NCBI GenBank assembly: GCA_022376925.1
Contig: JAIOJX010000004.1
Location: 119,933,123-119,997,122, forward strand
DNA: 64,000 nucleotides
Origin: Tragulus kanchil
Lineage: Eukaryota > Chordata > Mammalia > Artiodactyla > Tragulidae
Direction of reading: 5' to 3'
The number at the start of each line of letters is the position of its first letter. The first letter of the stretch is position 1. Shown piece after piece: positions 1-10,865 of the stretch. The position numbers were made by a program, and so were the translations under genes. Under the pieces are notes generated by a model. That model worked only from the letters and a program-made list of their open reading frames with translations, did not search any database and had not been told where the DNA came from.

Positions 1-789
1 AAGGAAAAGGAAGCATAAGAAGATCCACAGAATTTATCTCTGTTCTTTGTATGAACTAAACATTATATCCAAATTTAGTTTAAGAAACTGAATGAAGTTT
101 GGCAAATTGTTCAAAATGGCACAATGATGAAAGGAACTGAATTTGAATAACTTTCAATTCTTCACAATGATAATTTGTCTCAGGTTCACAACAATGAGTT
201 TATTTCAGACAATAAAATAAATGTAGTTTTCAAGTGCTTCATAAACTTTCATAAAAAGGGGTGAGAAATGACTTAATACATATTATTCCTGAGATAATAA
301 ATGATTTAATACATATTATTCCTGAGATAGGGTTTTCAGAAAGATTAAATCCAATTTTTTTAATACTTCCAAATAAAAGAGCATGAGATTACTACAGTTA
401 GTTGTGTAGGAACTGTCATGAGGAGAATTTCAGAAGAGCATTAGTTTCAGGATAAGTTTAGGTTAGCAATCACTTTCTGATATGATGTGAAATAATTTAC
501 AAAATATGTGCAAAATGGTATGACTTTGGAACTGTCATTAAATGCTAACTATCTGGGCTAAAGGACAAGAGACTCATTTAAAATAAAAATCTCTTGAGTG
601 GAATGCTTACAGTTTACAAGAAGTTTTCATGAACAGTATCTCATTTATTTCCCATAATGTTCCTGTGCGATAGGCTTTTTTATTACTCTTATTTTACACA
701 TTAGGAAGTTTAAGATCCAAAAGTAAGAAAAATTTTCATATCATCTAGCTAATTAGATTCATAATCAGGGCCCACATATTTTAACTCAT
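1..789. other. AT-rich non-coding DNA
   Basis: No open frame with recognisable protein and no repeat I can name. A short phrase (ttaatacatattattcctga) occurs twice at about 272 and 305, so there is a small local tandem repeat of roughly 33 bp. Confidence 0.5.
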
Positions 790-992
790 GGGATCCCCTC
801 ATAGCTCAGTCCGTAAGGAATCTACCTGAAATGCAGGAGGCTCAGGTTCAATTCCTGGGTTGGGAAGATTCCCTGGAGAAGGAAATGGCAACCCATGCCT
901 GTGTTCCTATCTGAAGAATCTCATGGACAGGGGAGCCTGGTGGGCTACAGTCCAAATGATCACAAGAGTCAGACATGACTTAGTGACTAAAC
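790..992 (+). mobile_element. Bov-tA SINE
   Basis: The element has a tRNA-like head (cagtccgtaaggaatc, then ggttcaattcc as a B-box-like motif) followed by a BovA body (ggagaaggaaatggcaaccc, ctggtgggctacagtcc, agtcagacatgactt). It lies in the sense orientation. The divergence from the usual Bov-tA phrases suggests an older copy. The short frame over it is not a gene. Confidence 0.9.
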
Positions 993-1395
993 TTCCGTTC
1001 ATTTTAACTCAAGATCACCATAAGACACTGCTGTGCTGTGGATCAATAGCACAGAATGCGTGCAATACATGTCTACAGTGTTCAGTATGCTACTCATTCT
1101 TTCATGGGCTTTGTATCAGAAATTGACAGGTCATTCACATTAAAGCAGTATGAGCATGTGGAGGGGTAGTAGTGGAGAATTAAAGGCCTTGGGAAGTATT
1201 TGACGAAAATCAATAATTCTCTCTCACAAGAAAAATTTACACATATCTATATTTTTTCACATATAATTTATTAGTTTTATGGCATGTGAGTAACTTTGTT
1301 CTAGAAAACTTTTCAAGTCTCACCATCTTAAAGTAGGGTGAGAAGGAGACAAGTACCTGAGGAGGATTAACCACATGGTCTGTCTATGAGAAACC
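993..1395. other. Non-coding DNA, nothing recognised
   Basis: AT-rich sequence between the Bov-tA SINE and the first duplication. I see no gene, named repeat or regulatory site. Confidence 0.4.
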
Positions 1396-1686
1396 TGGAG
1401 CTCAGGAAAGAGGGAAGAAGGTGTATAAAATGGTAGAAAATTAGAAAGCTTCATTCTTAGATTCATCTGAGTTCAAAGATGTCTCTGCATATTCCATCAT
1501 TCAGTTCTGGGGAAGAACAAGTCATGATCTTCTGTTTTTCTTCCAGTTAACATCTTCTGATATCCCTAGCAGGGAGAGTCTCTGTATTCTGATCATCCTA
1601 CCACGTGTACATATGCACCTGTCCCACCCTTATTCATCACTAGGGCCATGGGTTAATGCTAGTGTTCTAGGAGAAAACCAACAGAG

Positions 1687-1832
1687 GATGAGATGGTTGT
1701 ATGGCATCACAGACTCAATGGACAGGAGTTCGAGCAAGCTCTGGGAGGTGGTGAAGGACGGAGAATCCTGACATGCTGCAGTCCCTGGGGTCACAAAGAG
1801 TCAGACACAACTGAGAGACTAAACGGAACTGA
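1687..1832 (+). mobile_element. BovB LINE 3' terminal fragment
   Basis: Shows the BovB 3' end: gagatggttgtatggcatca, a gagcaagctctgggag-type phrase, and gtcacaaagagtcagacaca followed by ctgagagactaaacggaac. Only the terminal ~145 bp are present, a typical 5' truncation. Confidence 0.85.
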
Positions 1833-1896
1833 GAAAACCAATGGCATGTCCATATTAAAATAATTCAAATGTTATTTTATTAAAAATATATTTACA

Positions 1897-2149
1897 TGGG
1901 CTTCCATGGTGATCCAGTGGTTAAGGACACTGCCTTGAAATACAAGGGGCGCCAGTTCGATCCCTGGCCTGGGAAGGTCCCACATGCTTTGGAGTGGCTG
2001 GATGATTGTGTCCAACTACTGAGCCGGAGCTCTGGAGTGCATGTGCCCAGAGCTGATGCTCGGCAATGAGAGAGGCCACTGCGATGGGAGACCCACACAG
2101 GCCAAAAAACAAAGATAAATAAATGAAGTATCAATAGAAGTGGCCAGAA
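1897..2149 (+). mobile_element. tRNA-Glu-headed SINE (CHR-like subfamily)
   Basis: The head is gggcttccatggtgatccag followed by ccagttcgatccctgg (B box). The body includes ccaactactgagccggagct and gcatgtgcccagagc, and the tail has atcaatagaagtggccag. It is flanked by an imperfect A/T-rich target duplication (aaaaatatatttaca at 1882, aaaaatatatatttaca at 2163). The body is not BovA, so this belongs to the CHR-type tRNA-Glu group; I cannot assign a database name. Confidence 0.8.
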
Positions 2150-2757
2150 AAATGTTTAATAAAAAAATATATATTTACAAAAATTTAAGAAAGCTATAGA
2201 GAATCTACAGAGAATAATGCAGGACCATAGGGTTAGTAACAGTGTGATTATTAGCTAAACTTAGGTCTTAGGGAAGTGTGGAGTAGTTGCTAGAAATTGA
2301 AAGATAAATTGTTGTGTAAATAGGTTTGTCTTAAAAATAGCTGTGACTTTGGTCCAGAAAAAAACTGTCAGCCTGAAACAGTCACTCAATACAGGATCTA
2401 GGGCAATAAGTACTCTGACTTCTTCCTCCTAGACTCTGATTTTGTTCTGGGCTCCATTTAAAAAAATGGAGCTCAGGAAAGAGGGAAGAAGGTGTATAAA
2501 ATGGTAGAAAATTAGAAAGCTTCATTCTTAGATTCATCTGAGTTCAAAGATGTCTCTGCATATTCCATCATTCAGTTCTGGGGAAGAACAAGTCATGATC
2601 TTCTGTTTTTCTTCCAGTTAACATCTTCTGATATCCCTAGCAGGGAGAGTCTCTGTATTCTGATCATCCTACCACGTGTACATATGCACCTGTCCCACCC
2701 TTATTCATCACTAGGGCCATGGGTTAATGCTAGTGTTCTAGGAGAAAACCAACAGAG

Positions 2758-2903
2758 GATGAGATGGTTGTATGGCATCACAGACTCAATGGACAGGAGT
2801 TCGAGCAAGCTCTGGGAGGTGGTGAAGGACGGAGAATCCTGACATGCTGCAGTCCCTGGGGTCACAAAGAGTCAGACACAACTGAGAGACTAAACGGAAC
2901 TGA
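2758..2903 (+). mobile_element. BovB 3' fragment, D1 second copy
   Basis: Same sequence as 1687-1832, shifted by 1071. It is part of duplication D1, not a separate insertion. Confidence 0.85.
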
Positions 2904-2967
2904 GAAAACCAATGGCATGTCCATATTAAAATAATTCAAATGTTATTTTATTAAAAATATATTTACA

Positions 2968-3220
2968 TGGGCTTCCATGGTGATCCAGTGGTTAAGGACA
3001 CTGCCTTGAAATACAAGGGGCGCCAGTTCGATCCCTGGCCTGGGAAGGTCCCACATGCTTTGGAGTGGCTGGATGATTGTGTCCAACTACTGAGCCGGAG
3101 CTCTGGAGTGCATGTGCCCAGAGCTGATGCTCGGCAATGAGAGAGGCCACTGCGATGGGAGACCCACACAGGCCAAAAAACAAAGATAAATAAATGAAGT
3201 ATCAATAGAAGTGGCCAGAA
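2968..3220 (+). mobile_element. tRNA-Glu SINE, D1 second copy
   Basis: Same element as 1897-2149, shifted by 1071. The flanking bases are duplicated as well, so this is not an independent insertion. Confidence 0.85.
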
Positions 3221-3666
3221 AAATGTTTAATAAAAAAATATATATTTACAAAAATTTAAGAAAGCTATAGAGAATCTACAGAGAATAATGCAGGACCATA
3301 GGGTTAGTAACAGTGTGATTATTAGCTAAACTTAGGTCTTAGGGAAGTGTGGAGTAGTTGCTAGAAATTGAAAGATAAATTGTTGTGTAAATAGGTTTGT
3401 CTTAAAAATAGCTGTGACTTTGGTCCAGAAAAAAACTGTCAGCCTGAAACAGTCACTCAATACAGGATCTAGGGCAATAAGTACTCTGACTTCTTCCTCC
3501 TAGACTCTGATTTTGTTCGTGGGCTCCTCATTGTCCAGCCAAACAGAACATGAAATGTGAGAGAATCCACTATAGTTTAATCAAGTCATTGTCCAACCAG
3601 AAAGCAGTTTTCTGAATCCAAAGGGGAAAACAGAATATATCTAGCAAAGAAAGAATGTACATGTAT

Positions 3667-3668
<2 letters not shown>

Positions 3669-3714
<46 letters not shown>
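3669..3714. repeat. (AC)23 microsatellite
   Basis: Uninterrupted AC dinucleotide run. Confidence 0.98.
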
Positions 3715-3716
<2 letters not shown>

Positions 3717-3769
3717 CCCTCTCGACTCAGCCAACTCCTGTGTATCGTTTTCTGGAGATAAAATTCATT

Positions 3770-4005
3770 TAAGAGGTCTTTTCTGATGCCTTGCCCCATG
3801 GTGGATCTAAAGCAGGTCTTGAAAAATCATGCTCCTTTTAGCTAAGCCACTATTAGGGCACTTAATCTGCCTTCCACCTATCTTAAAGAATTATTTGTCT
3901 TCAATTTTACTTTCTTATTAATTAAGAAGTGTATTAAATGGAAGGACTATGTTTTCTACAGTTTTGGTTCTTCCCCATCACCTCAATAAATGTTTGAGTG
4001 ATAGA
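3770..4005 (+). mobile_element. L2 LINE 3' end (old)
   Basis: The order of phrases fits an L2 3' terminus: ttttctgatgcc, gggcacttaatctgcctt, aattatttgtctt, ggaaggactatgttttc, then caataaatgtttgagtga. The terminal AATAAATGTTTG is typical of L2. Divergence is high, so the family call is moderate. Confidence 0.6.
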
Positions 4006-4079
4006 CTGAAGGCTCTGAGAATTTAGTTTCACCTGTCTTAAAGTGAGATATAATTACAAGTATTTTTTCTCTTAAAGCA

Positions 4080-4081
4080 TA

Positions 4082-4116
<35 letters not shown>

Positions 4117-4120
4117 TTTT
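4080..4120. repeat. (CT)n(T)n microsatellite
   Basis: CT run followed by a T run. The D2 partner at 5152-5200 is longer and carries a ccc interruption. Confidence 0.95.
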
Positions 4121-4737
4121 GCTTTAAACTTGCCAGTTTCAAAACCATTTTATCTGCGTTGCTTGGATACTAATGTTTTCTTCTGTACTTTGTGAAAAGA
4201 GTCTGTAATGCCTTTCAAACAATTTGTTCAACCTTTTAATTTTCTCAGGCATGGAAGAATAAGAATATGCAGGACCATAGGGTGGCCAGAAAAATGTTTA
4301 ATAAAAAAATATATATTTACAAAAATTTAAGAAAGCTATAGAGAATCTACAGAGAATAATGCAGGACCATAGGGTTAGTAACAGTGTGATTATTAGCTAA
4401 ACTTAGGTCTTAGGGAAGTGTGGAGTAGTTGCTAGAAATTGAAAGATAAATTGTTGTGTAAATAGGTTTGTCTTAAAAATAGCTGTGACTTTGGTCCAGA
4501 AAAAAACTGTCAGCCTGAAACAGTCACTCAATACAGGATCTAGGGCAATAAGTACTCTGACTTCTTCCTCCTAGACTCTGATTTTGTTCGTGGGCTCCTC
4601 ATTGTCCAGCCAAACAGAACATGAAATGTGAGAGAATCCACTATAGTTTAATCAAGTCATTGTCCAACCAGAAAGCAGTTTTCTGAATCCAAAGGGGAAA
4701 ACAGAATATATCTAGCAAAGAAAGAATGTACATGTAT

Positions 4738-4739
<2 letters not shown>

Positions 4740-4785
<46 letters not shown>
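4740..4785. repeat. (AC)23 microsatellite, D2 second copy
   Basis: Same length as its partner at 3669-3714. Confidence 0.98.
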
Positions 4786-4787
<2 letters not shown>

Positions 4788-4840
4788 CCCTCTCGACTCA
4801 GCCAACTCCTGTGTATCGTTTTCTGGAGATAAAATTCATT

Positions 4841-5076
4841 TAAGAGGTCTTTTCTGATGCCTTGCCCCATGGTGGATCTAAAGCAGGTCTTGAAAAATCA
4901 TGCTCCTTTTAGCTAAGCCACTATTAGGGCACTTAATCTGCCTTCCACCTATCTTAAAGAATTATTTGTCTTCAATTTTACTTTCTTATTAATTAAGAAG
5001 TGTATTAAATGGAAGGACTATGTTTTCTACAGTTTTGGTTCTTCCCCATCACCTCAATAAATGTTTGAGTGATAGA
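4841..5076 (+). mobile_element. L2 3' end, D2 second copy
   Basis: Duplicate of 3770-4005. Confidence 0.6.
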
Positions 5077-5151
5077 CTGAAGGCTCTGAGAATTTAGTTT
5101 CACCTGTCTTAAAGTGAGATATAATTACAAGTATTTTTTCTCTTAAAGCAT

Positions 5152-5158
5152 ATCTCTC

Positions 5159-5189
<31 letters not shown>

Positions 5190-5200
5190 TTTTTTTTTTT
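5152..5200. repeat. (CT)n(T)n microsatellite, D2 second copy
   Basis: About 8 bases longer than its partner at 4080-4120, with a ccc interruption inside the CT run. Confidence 0.95.
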
Positions 5201-5338
5201 GCTTTAAACTTGCCAGTTTCAAAACCATTTTATCTGCGTTGCTTGGATACTAATGTTTTCTTCTGTACTTTGTGAAAAGAGTCTGTAATGCCTTTCAAAC
5301 AATTTGTTCAACCTTTTAATTTTCTCAGGCATGGAAGA

Positions 5339-5887
5339 CATAGCCAGATGCATTCTAATTTTGATTTACTTGCTTTTTCCAAATAAGATTAACATAATTC
5401 ATTTTCACATATTAATTTATTTTTCACTCATTTAATACATACTTTGAGACGAGATACACATAAAGAAGTATAATTGAAGGTAGAGCCATTGATTATATAT
5501 TATATTCATTATATATGCATTGATTTAAAGGGAACAACACACTGAGTGAGACCAGAAAGACAGAGATTGCTTCTTATAGAAGGAATGACGAATGACTTCC
5601 TTGGTAGCTTTGCTAAGGAATGTGACCTCAGAAACTTTTTGAGGTGATGATGACTTAACCTTAGCATCAGTAAAGATGAACTAGGTTATCGACACCTTTC
5701 TGCTCTTGCTGATACCAACTTTCTTTTCACTTTGCTTCTTTTATCATCATTTCCCTATTTACCTTCTACACCTCAGATCCATAGATTGTCAGATTTAGTA
5801 AGAACCCAATTAAAACAATCTGTCATAAAAATGACACCTAGGGAACAGAATTGGCCCAGGGCCAATTCTGAGCCAATCGTATTCTTC
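5339..5887. other. Non-coding DNA with a 23-bp palindrome
   Basis: AT-rich and unduplicated. At 5847-5869 there is a perfect inverted repeat with 11-base arms (agaattggccc / gggccaattct) around a single A. No gene seen. Confidence 0.6.
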
Positions 5888-6561
5888 TTGTTCAGTCCCT
5901 AAGTCGAGTTTGACTCTTTGCTACTCTGTGGACTATAGCACATCAGTCTTCCCTTCACTGTCAACTGGAGATTGCTCAAACTCATGTTCATTGAGTCAGT
6001 TATTCTATGCAAACATTTTATCCTCAGCAGCCCCCTTCTCCTGTCTTCAATCTTTGCCGCATCAGGGTCTTTTTCAATGAGTTGGCTCTTATCATCAGTT
6101 GGGCAGAGTATTGGAGCTTCAACCTTAGCATTAGTCCTTCCAAAGAATATTCAAGGTTGATTTTCTTTGGGATTGAGTGGTTTAATCTCCTTGCTGTACC
6201 AGCAATTTTTAGTTGTCTTTTCCAGCACCACAGTTCAAGAGGGTCAATTCTTCACTGTTCAACCTTCCTTATGGTCCAACTATTACATCTATACATGACC
6301 ATGGTGAAAGCCATACCTTTCTTTGACTATATGGACCTTTGTCGACAAAGCGATGTCTCAGATTTTTAACATGTCTAAGTTCGTCATAGCTTTTCTTCCA
6401 GGGAGCATGTGTCTTTTAATTTTATGGCTGCAGTCACCATCCACAGTGATTCTGGAGCCCTAGAAAATAAAATCTGCCACTGTTTCCAGATTTTCTCCCA
6501 TCTGTTTGCCATGAAGTGATGGGACCGGATGCCATGATCTTAGTTTTTTGAATACTGAGTT

Positions 6562-6918
6562 GTTTTTTAAAACTATATTTATTTATTTAGTTTTGGCTAT
6601 TCTGGGTTTTCACTGCTGCTGCAGGCTCTTCTCTAGTTGCAGGGCCTGGGGGCTACTCTCTAGTTGAGGTGAGCAGGCTTCTTGTTGTGATGACTTTTCT
6701 TGTTGTGGAACTCGGGCTCTAGGGTGTCATGGGCTTCAGTAGTTGTGGCACATGGGCTCAATAGTTGCGACTCTGAGGCTCTAGAGCACAGGCTCAATAG
6801 CTGTGGCTCATGGGCTTTGTTGTTCCACAGCATGTGGGATCTTCCCGGATCAGGGATGGAACCCGTGTCTCCTGTATTGGCAGGCGAACTCTTTACCACT
6901 GGGCTCCCTAGGAAGCCC
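6562..6918 (-). mobile_element. tRNA-Glu (CHR-type) SINE inside BovB
   Basis: Reverse-orientation SINE. On the plus strand it starts with an A/T tail (ttaaaactatatttattt), continues through gttgtggcacatgggctc-like repeats and ends with actgggctccctaggaagcc, the complement of the tRNA head. It splits BovB RT sequence and is flanked by an imperfect 12-bp target duplication (gaatactgagtt at 6550, gaaatctgagtt at 6919). It therefore inserted after the BovB copy. Confidence 0.88.
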
Positions 6919-7622
6919 GAAATCTGAGTTTTAAGCCAGCTTTTTCACTGTCTTCTTCCACCTTCATCAAGATGCTCTTTAGTTCCTCTATGCTTTCTGT
7001 GGGTAGTATCATCTGCATAGCTAAGTTCTTGACATTTCTCCCAGCAGTCTTGATTCCAACTTGTGAATTGTCCAGCATGGGATTTCACATGATGTTAAAA
7101 ATAAGGAGTTAAATAAGGAGGGTGACAAAATACAGCCTTGATGTACTCCTTTCCCAATTTTGAACTAGTCCATTGTTCTATGTCTGGTTCTAAATGTTGC
7201 TTCTAAACCTGCATACAGGTTTCTCCGGAGGCAGGTTAGGTGGTATGGCATTCCCATCTATTTAAGAATTTTCCACAGTTTGTGATTTACAAAGTCAAAG
7301 TCTTTAGCATAGTTAATTAAGCAGAAGTAGATATTTGTTTTCTGGAATTCTCTTGCTCTTTCTATGATCCAGCAGATGTTGGCGACTTAACCTCTGACTC
7401 CTCTGCCTTCTCTATATCCAGCATGTCCAAACATGTCTAGTTCGTCATAGCTTTTCTTCCAAGGAGCATGTGTCTTTTAATTTTATGGCTGCAGTCACCA
7501 TCCACAGTGATTCTGGAGCCCTAGAAAATAAAATCTGCCACTGTTTCCAGATTTTCTCCCATCTGTTTGCCATGAAGTGATGGGACCGGATGCCATGATC
7601 TTAGTTTTTTGAATACTGAGTT

Positions 7623-7979
7623 GTTTTTTAAAACTATATTTATTTATTTAGTTTTGGCTATTCTGGGTTTTCACTGCTGCTGCAGGCTCTTCTCTAGTTG
7701 CAGGGCCTGGGGGCTACTCTCTAGTTGAGGTGAGCAGGCTTCTTGTTGTGATGACTTTTCTTGTTGTGGAACTCGGGCTCTAGGGTGTCATGGGCTTCAG
7801 TAGTTGTGGCACATGGGCTCAATAGTTGCGACTCTGAGGCTCTAGAGCACAGGCTCAATAGCTGTGGCTCATGGGCTTTGTTGTTCCACAGCATGTGGGA
7901 TCTTCCCGGATCAGGGATGGAACCCGTGTCTCCTGTATTGGCAGGCGAACTCTTTACCACTGGGCTCCCTAGGAAGCCC
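7623..7979 (-). mobile_element. tRNA-Glu SINE, D3 second copy
   Basis: Duplicate of 6562-6918 together with its flanking BovB sequence. Confidence 0.88.
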
Positions 7980-8110
7980 GAAATCTGAGTTTTAAGCCAG
8001 CTTTTTCACTGTCTTCTTCCACCTTCATCAAGATGCTCTTTAGTTCCTCTATGCTTTCTGTGGGTAGTATCATCTGCATAGCTAAGTTCTTGACATTTCT
8101 CCCAGCAGTC

Positions 8111-10332
8111 TTGATTCCAACTTGTGAATTGTCCAGCATGGGATTTCACATGATGTTAAAAATAAGGAGTTAAATAAGGAGGGTGACAAAATACAGCCTT
8201 GATGTACTCCTTTCCCAATTTTGAACTAGTCCATTGTTCTATGTCTGGTTCTAAATGTTGCTTCTAAACCTGCATACAGGTTTCTCCGGAGGCAGGTTAG
8301 GTGGTATGGCATTCCCATCTATTTAAGAATTTTCCACAGTTTGTGATTTACAAAGTCAAAGTCTTTAGCATAGTTAATTAAGCAGAAGTAGATATTTGTT
8401 TTCTGGAATTCTCTTGCTCTTTCTATGATCCAGCAGATGTTGGCGACTTAACCTCTGACTCCTCTGCCTTCTCTATATCCAGCATGTACATATGGAACTT
8501 CTTAGTTCACATACTTTTGAAGCCTCACTTGAAGGATTTGGAGCATTACCTTGCTAGCACAATTGAAATAAGCACTATTTCATTATATGCTATTCTGAAC
8601 ATTCTTTGTCATTGCCCTTCTTTGGGATTGGAATGAAAACTGACCTTTTCCTGTGGCCATTGCTAAGTTTTCCAAAGTTCCTGGCATATTGAATGCAGCA
8701 CTTTAACAGCATCATCTTTTAGGATTTGAAATAACTCAGCTGGAATTCCATTCACCTCCACTAGCTTTGTTCACAGTGATGCTTCCTAAGGCCCATTTGA
8801 CTTCACACTCCAGGCTATGTGGCTCGAGGTGAGTGACCACAGGGTCATGGTTATCTGGGTCATTGAGGCCTCTTTTGCAGAGTTCTTTGCCACCTCTTCT
8901 TAGTCTCTTCTGCTTCTGTTAGGTCCATACAATTTCTGTCCTTTATTGTGTCCATCCTTTATGAACTGTTCCCTTGGCATGTCTAATTTTCTTGAACATA
9001 TCTCTAGTATTTCCCATTCAACTGTTACCTTTTATTGTCTTCCAAGTCTATACCATAATAATTTATGCTGAAAAAGCTGAAATCAAATGGTTCTATGAAG
9101 ACATATCAGACCTTCTAGAACTAACACTGAAGTGGGAAACCGAGTTCTGTTCATGGGGTTGAAGAATGAATTCCACAAACTTGTAAACATGCAGGTAGTT
9201 TATTTTGAAAGATAGAGATACAAAGTCTTGATTCCAACTTGTTTGGGATTTCACATGATGTTAAAAATAAGGAGTTAAATAAGGAGGGTGACAAAATACA
9301 GCCTTGATGTACTCCTTTCCCAATTTTGAACTAGTCCATTGTTCTATGTCTGGTTCTAAATGTTGCTTCTAAACCTGCATACAGGTTTCTCCGGAGGCAG
9401 GTTAGGTGGTATGGCATTCCCATCTATTTAAGAATTTTCCACAGTTTGTGATTTACAAAGTCAAAGTCTTTAGCATAGTTAATTAAGCAGAAGTAGATAT
9501 TTGTTTTCTGGAATTCTCTTGCTCTTTCTATGATCCAGCAGATGTTGGCGACTTAACCTCTGACTCCTCTGCCTTCTCTATATCCAGCATGTACATATGG
9601 AACTTCTTAGTTCACATACTTTTGAAGCCTCACTTGAAGGATTTGGAGCATTACCTTGCTAGCACAATTGAAATAAGCACTATTTCATTATATGCTATTC
9701 TGAACATTCTTTGTCATTGCCCTTCTTTGGGATTGGAATGAAAACTGACCTTTTCCTGTGGCCATTGCTAAGTTTTCCAAAGTTCCTGGCATATTGAATG
9801 CAGCACTTTAACAGCATCATCTTTTAGGATTTGAAATAACTCAGCTGGAATTCCATTCACCTCCACTAGCTTTGTTCACAGTGATGCTTCCTAAGGCCCA
9901 TTTGACTTCACACTCCAGGCTATGTGGCTCGAGGTGAGTGACCACAGGGTCATGGTTATCTGGGTCATTGAGGCCTCTTTTGCAGAGTTCTTTGCCACCT
10001 CTTCTTAGTCTCTTCTGCTTCTGTTAGGTCCATACAATTTCTGTCCTTTATTGTGTCCATCCTTTATGAACTGTTCCCTTGGCATGTCTAATTTTCTTGA
10101 ACATATCTCTAGTATTTCCCATTCAACTGTTACCTTTTATTGTCTTCCAAGTCTATACCATAATAATTTATGCTGAAAAAGCTGAAATCAAATGGTTCTA
10201 TGAAGACATATCAGACCTTCTAGAACTAACACTGAAGTGGGAAACCGAGTTCTGTTCATGGGGTTGAAGAATGAATTCCACAAACTTGTAAACATGCAGG
10301 TAGTTTATTTTGAAAGATAGAGATACAAAGTC
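8111..10332. repeat. Tandem direct duplication D4, offset 1105
   Basis: Copy 1 is about 8111-9227 and copy 2 about 9228-10332. They share agtc at the join. Just inside copy 2, about 12 bases are lost (cttgtttgggattt, where copy 1 has cttgtgaattgtcc and then ggg). D3 and D4 overlap, giving three copies of the stretch that begins at 7050, 8111 and 9228. Confidence 0.95.
9128..9227 (-). mobile_element. Solo LTR, truncated D4 first copy
   Basis: The first 100 bases (plus-strand view) of the LTR at 10233-10861, cut off by the D4 junction. Confidence 0.8.
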
Positions 10333-10861
10333 CTCAGTATAAATACTGTGAGGGTGTGAAGAGTCCTCAAGGTTGGGAATAGCAGTAGTCTTTATATTTT
10401 TCTTAAAATTGATATGTCCATTTTTGGTTGGTTCAGGGACCAGACACGTGTAATTTCTTACCAATCAGTTTAAACATTGCAATATCCAGTTTGTCATTTT
10501 TATGGCTTTCTTGAATTCCCCAGTTTCTCAGTTTTTTCAGACACTGTAATGCCATCTGTTGACCTTTTCTCAAGGCCATAGACCATTATTTAGGGGTTAA
10601 GATGTATGTTTAGGAGCTAATTGTATTCCTGGAGTTTTTCCTGGATAAACTGGACAACAGTTTATGATCATCTCATCCTGGATCTGAATGTTTTATAACC
10701 CTACAGACCAAGAAGGTATTCTTCTGAATACCTGGAAACTGAAGCAGTAAATACAACGTTAGGCTGCTGGGGCCAAAACCCTTATTGAGAATTAAAATAG
10801 AAATTAGAAAAAGAACTGAGGGTCTGAGTTCTACACTGACTACTTAACAACTTCTACCTCA
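10233..10861 (-). mobile_element. Solo ERV LTR (class I-like) inside BovB
   Basis: A 629-bp block interrupts BovB endonuclease sequence between agaactaacac and acacaaaaaaaaatg. Its minus-strand ends are TG (tgaggtagaag) and CA (tttcccacttca), and it is flanked on both sides by a 4-bp repeat, ACAC (10229-10232, 10862-10865). On the minus strand there is a TATA-like TATTTATA (10338-10345) and an AATAAA signal (10304-10309) about 30 bases further on. Those are LTR hallmarks; the 4-bp duplication suggests a gamma-type (ERV1) element. No internal viral genes are present. Exact LTR family not assigned. Confidence 0.8.
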
Positions 10862-10865
10862 ACAC

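Larger units (their letters stand above)
1396..3527. repeat. Tandem direct duplication D1, offset 1071
   Basis: Copy 1 is about 1396-2455 and copy 2 about 2467-3527. The copies are essentially identical, including the SINE and BovB tail inside them. The last bases of copy 1 lose one G (tttgttctggg versus tttgttcgtggg), and about 11 A/T-rich bases lie between the copies. Probably an unmerged contig overlap. Confidence 0.95.
3211..5338. repeat. Tandem direct duplication D2, offset about 1071
   Basis: Copy 1 is 3211-4258 and copy 2 is 4282-5338. About 23 extra bases (4259-4281) sit between them and partly repeat a phrase found at 3290 (atgcaggaccatagg). D2 overlaps D1, so the stretch beginning gtggccagaaaaatg occurs three times (2140, 3211, 4282). 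The copies differ mainly in the CT/T tract. Confidence 0.95.
6369..8487. repeat. Tandem direct duplication D3, offset 1061
   Basis: Copy 1 is 6369-7426 and copy 2 is 7431-8487. Both lie inside the BovB RT region and include the inserted SINE. The junction has only about four unexplained bases (ccaa). One early base is missing in copy 2 (tctagttcg versus tctaagttcg), close to the junction. Confidence 0.95.

Noticed and set aside
790..992. Functional tRNA gene in the SINE head
   Set aside because: The head has A/B-box-like motifs but no intact cloverleaf. It is continuous with a BovA body.
1396..5338. CRISPR array or satellite
   Set aside because: The repeats are about 1.1 kb, mostly in two copies, and differ from one locus to the next. 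There are no short regularly spaced repeats.
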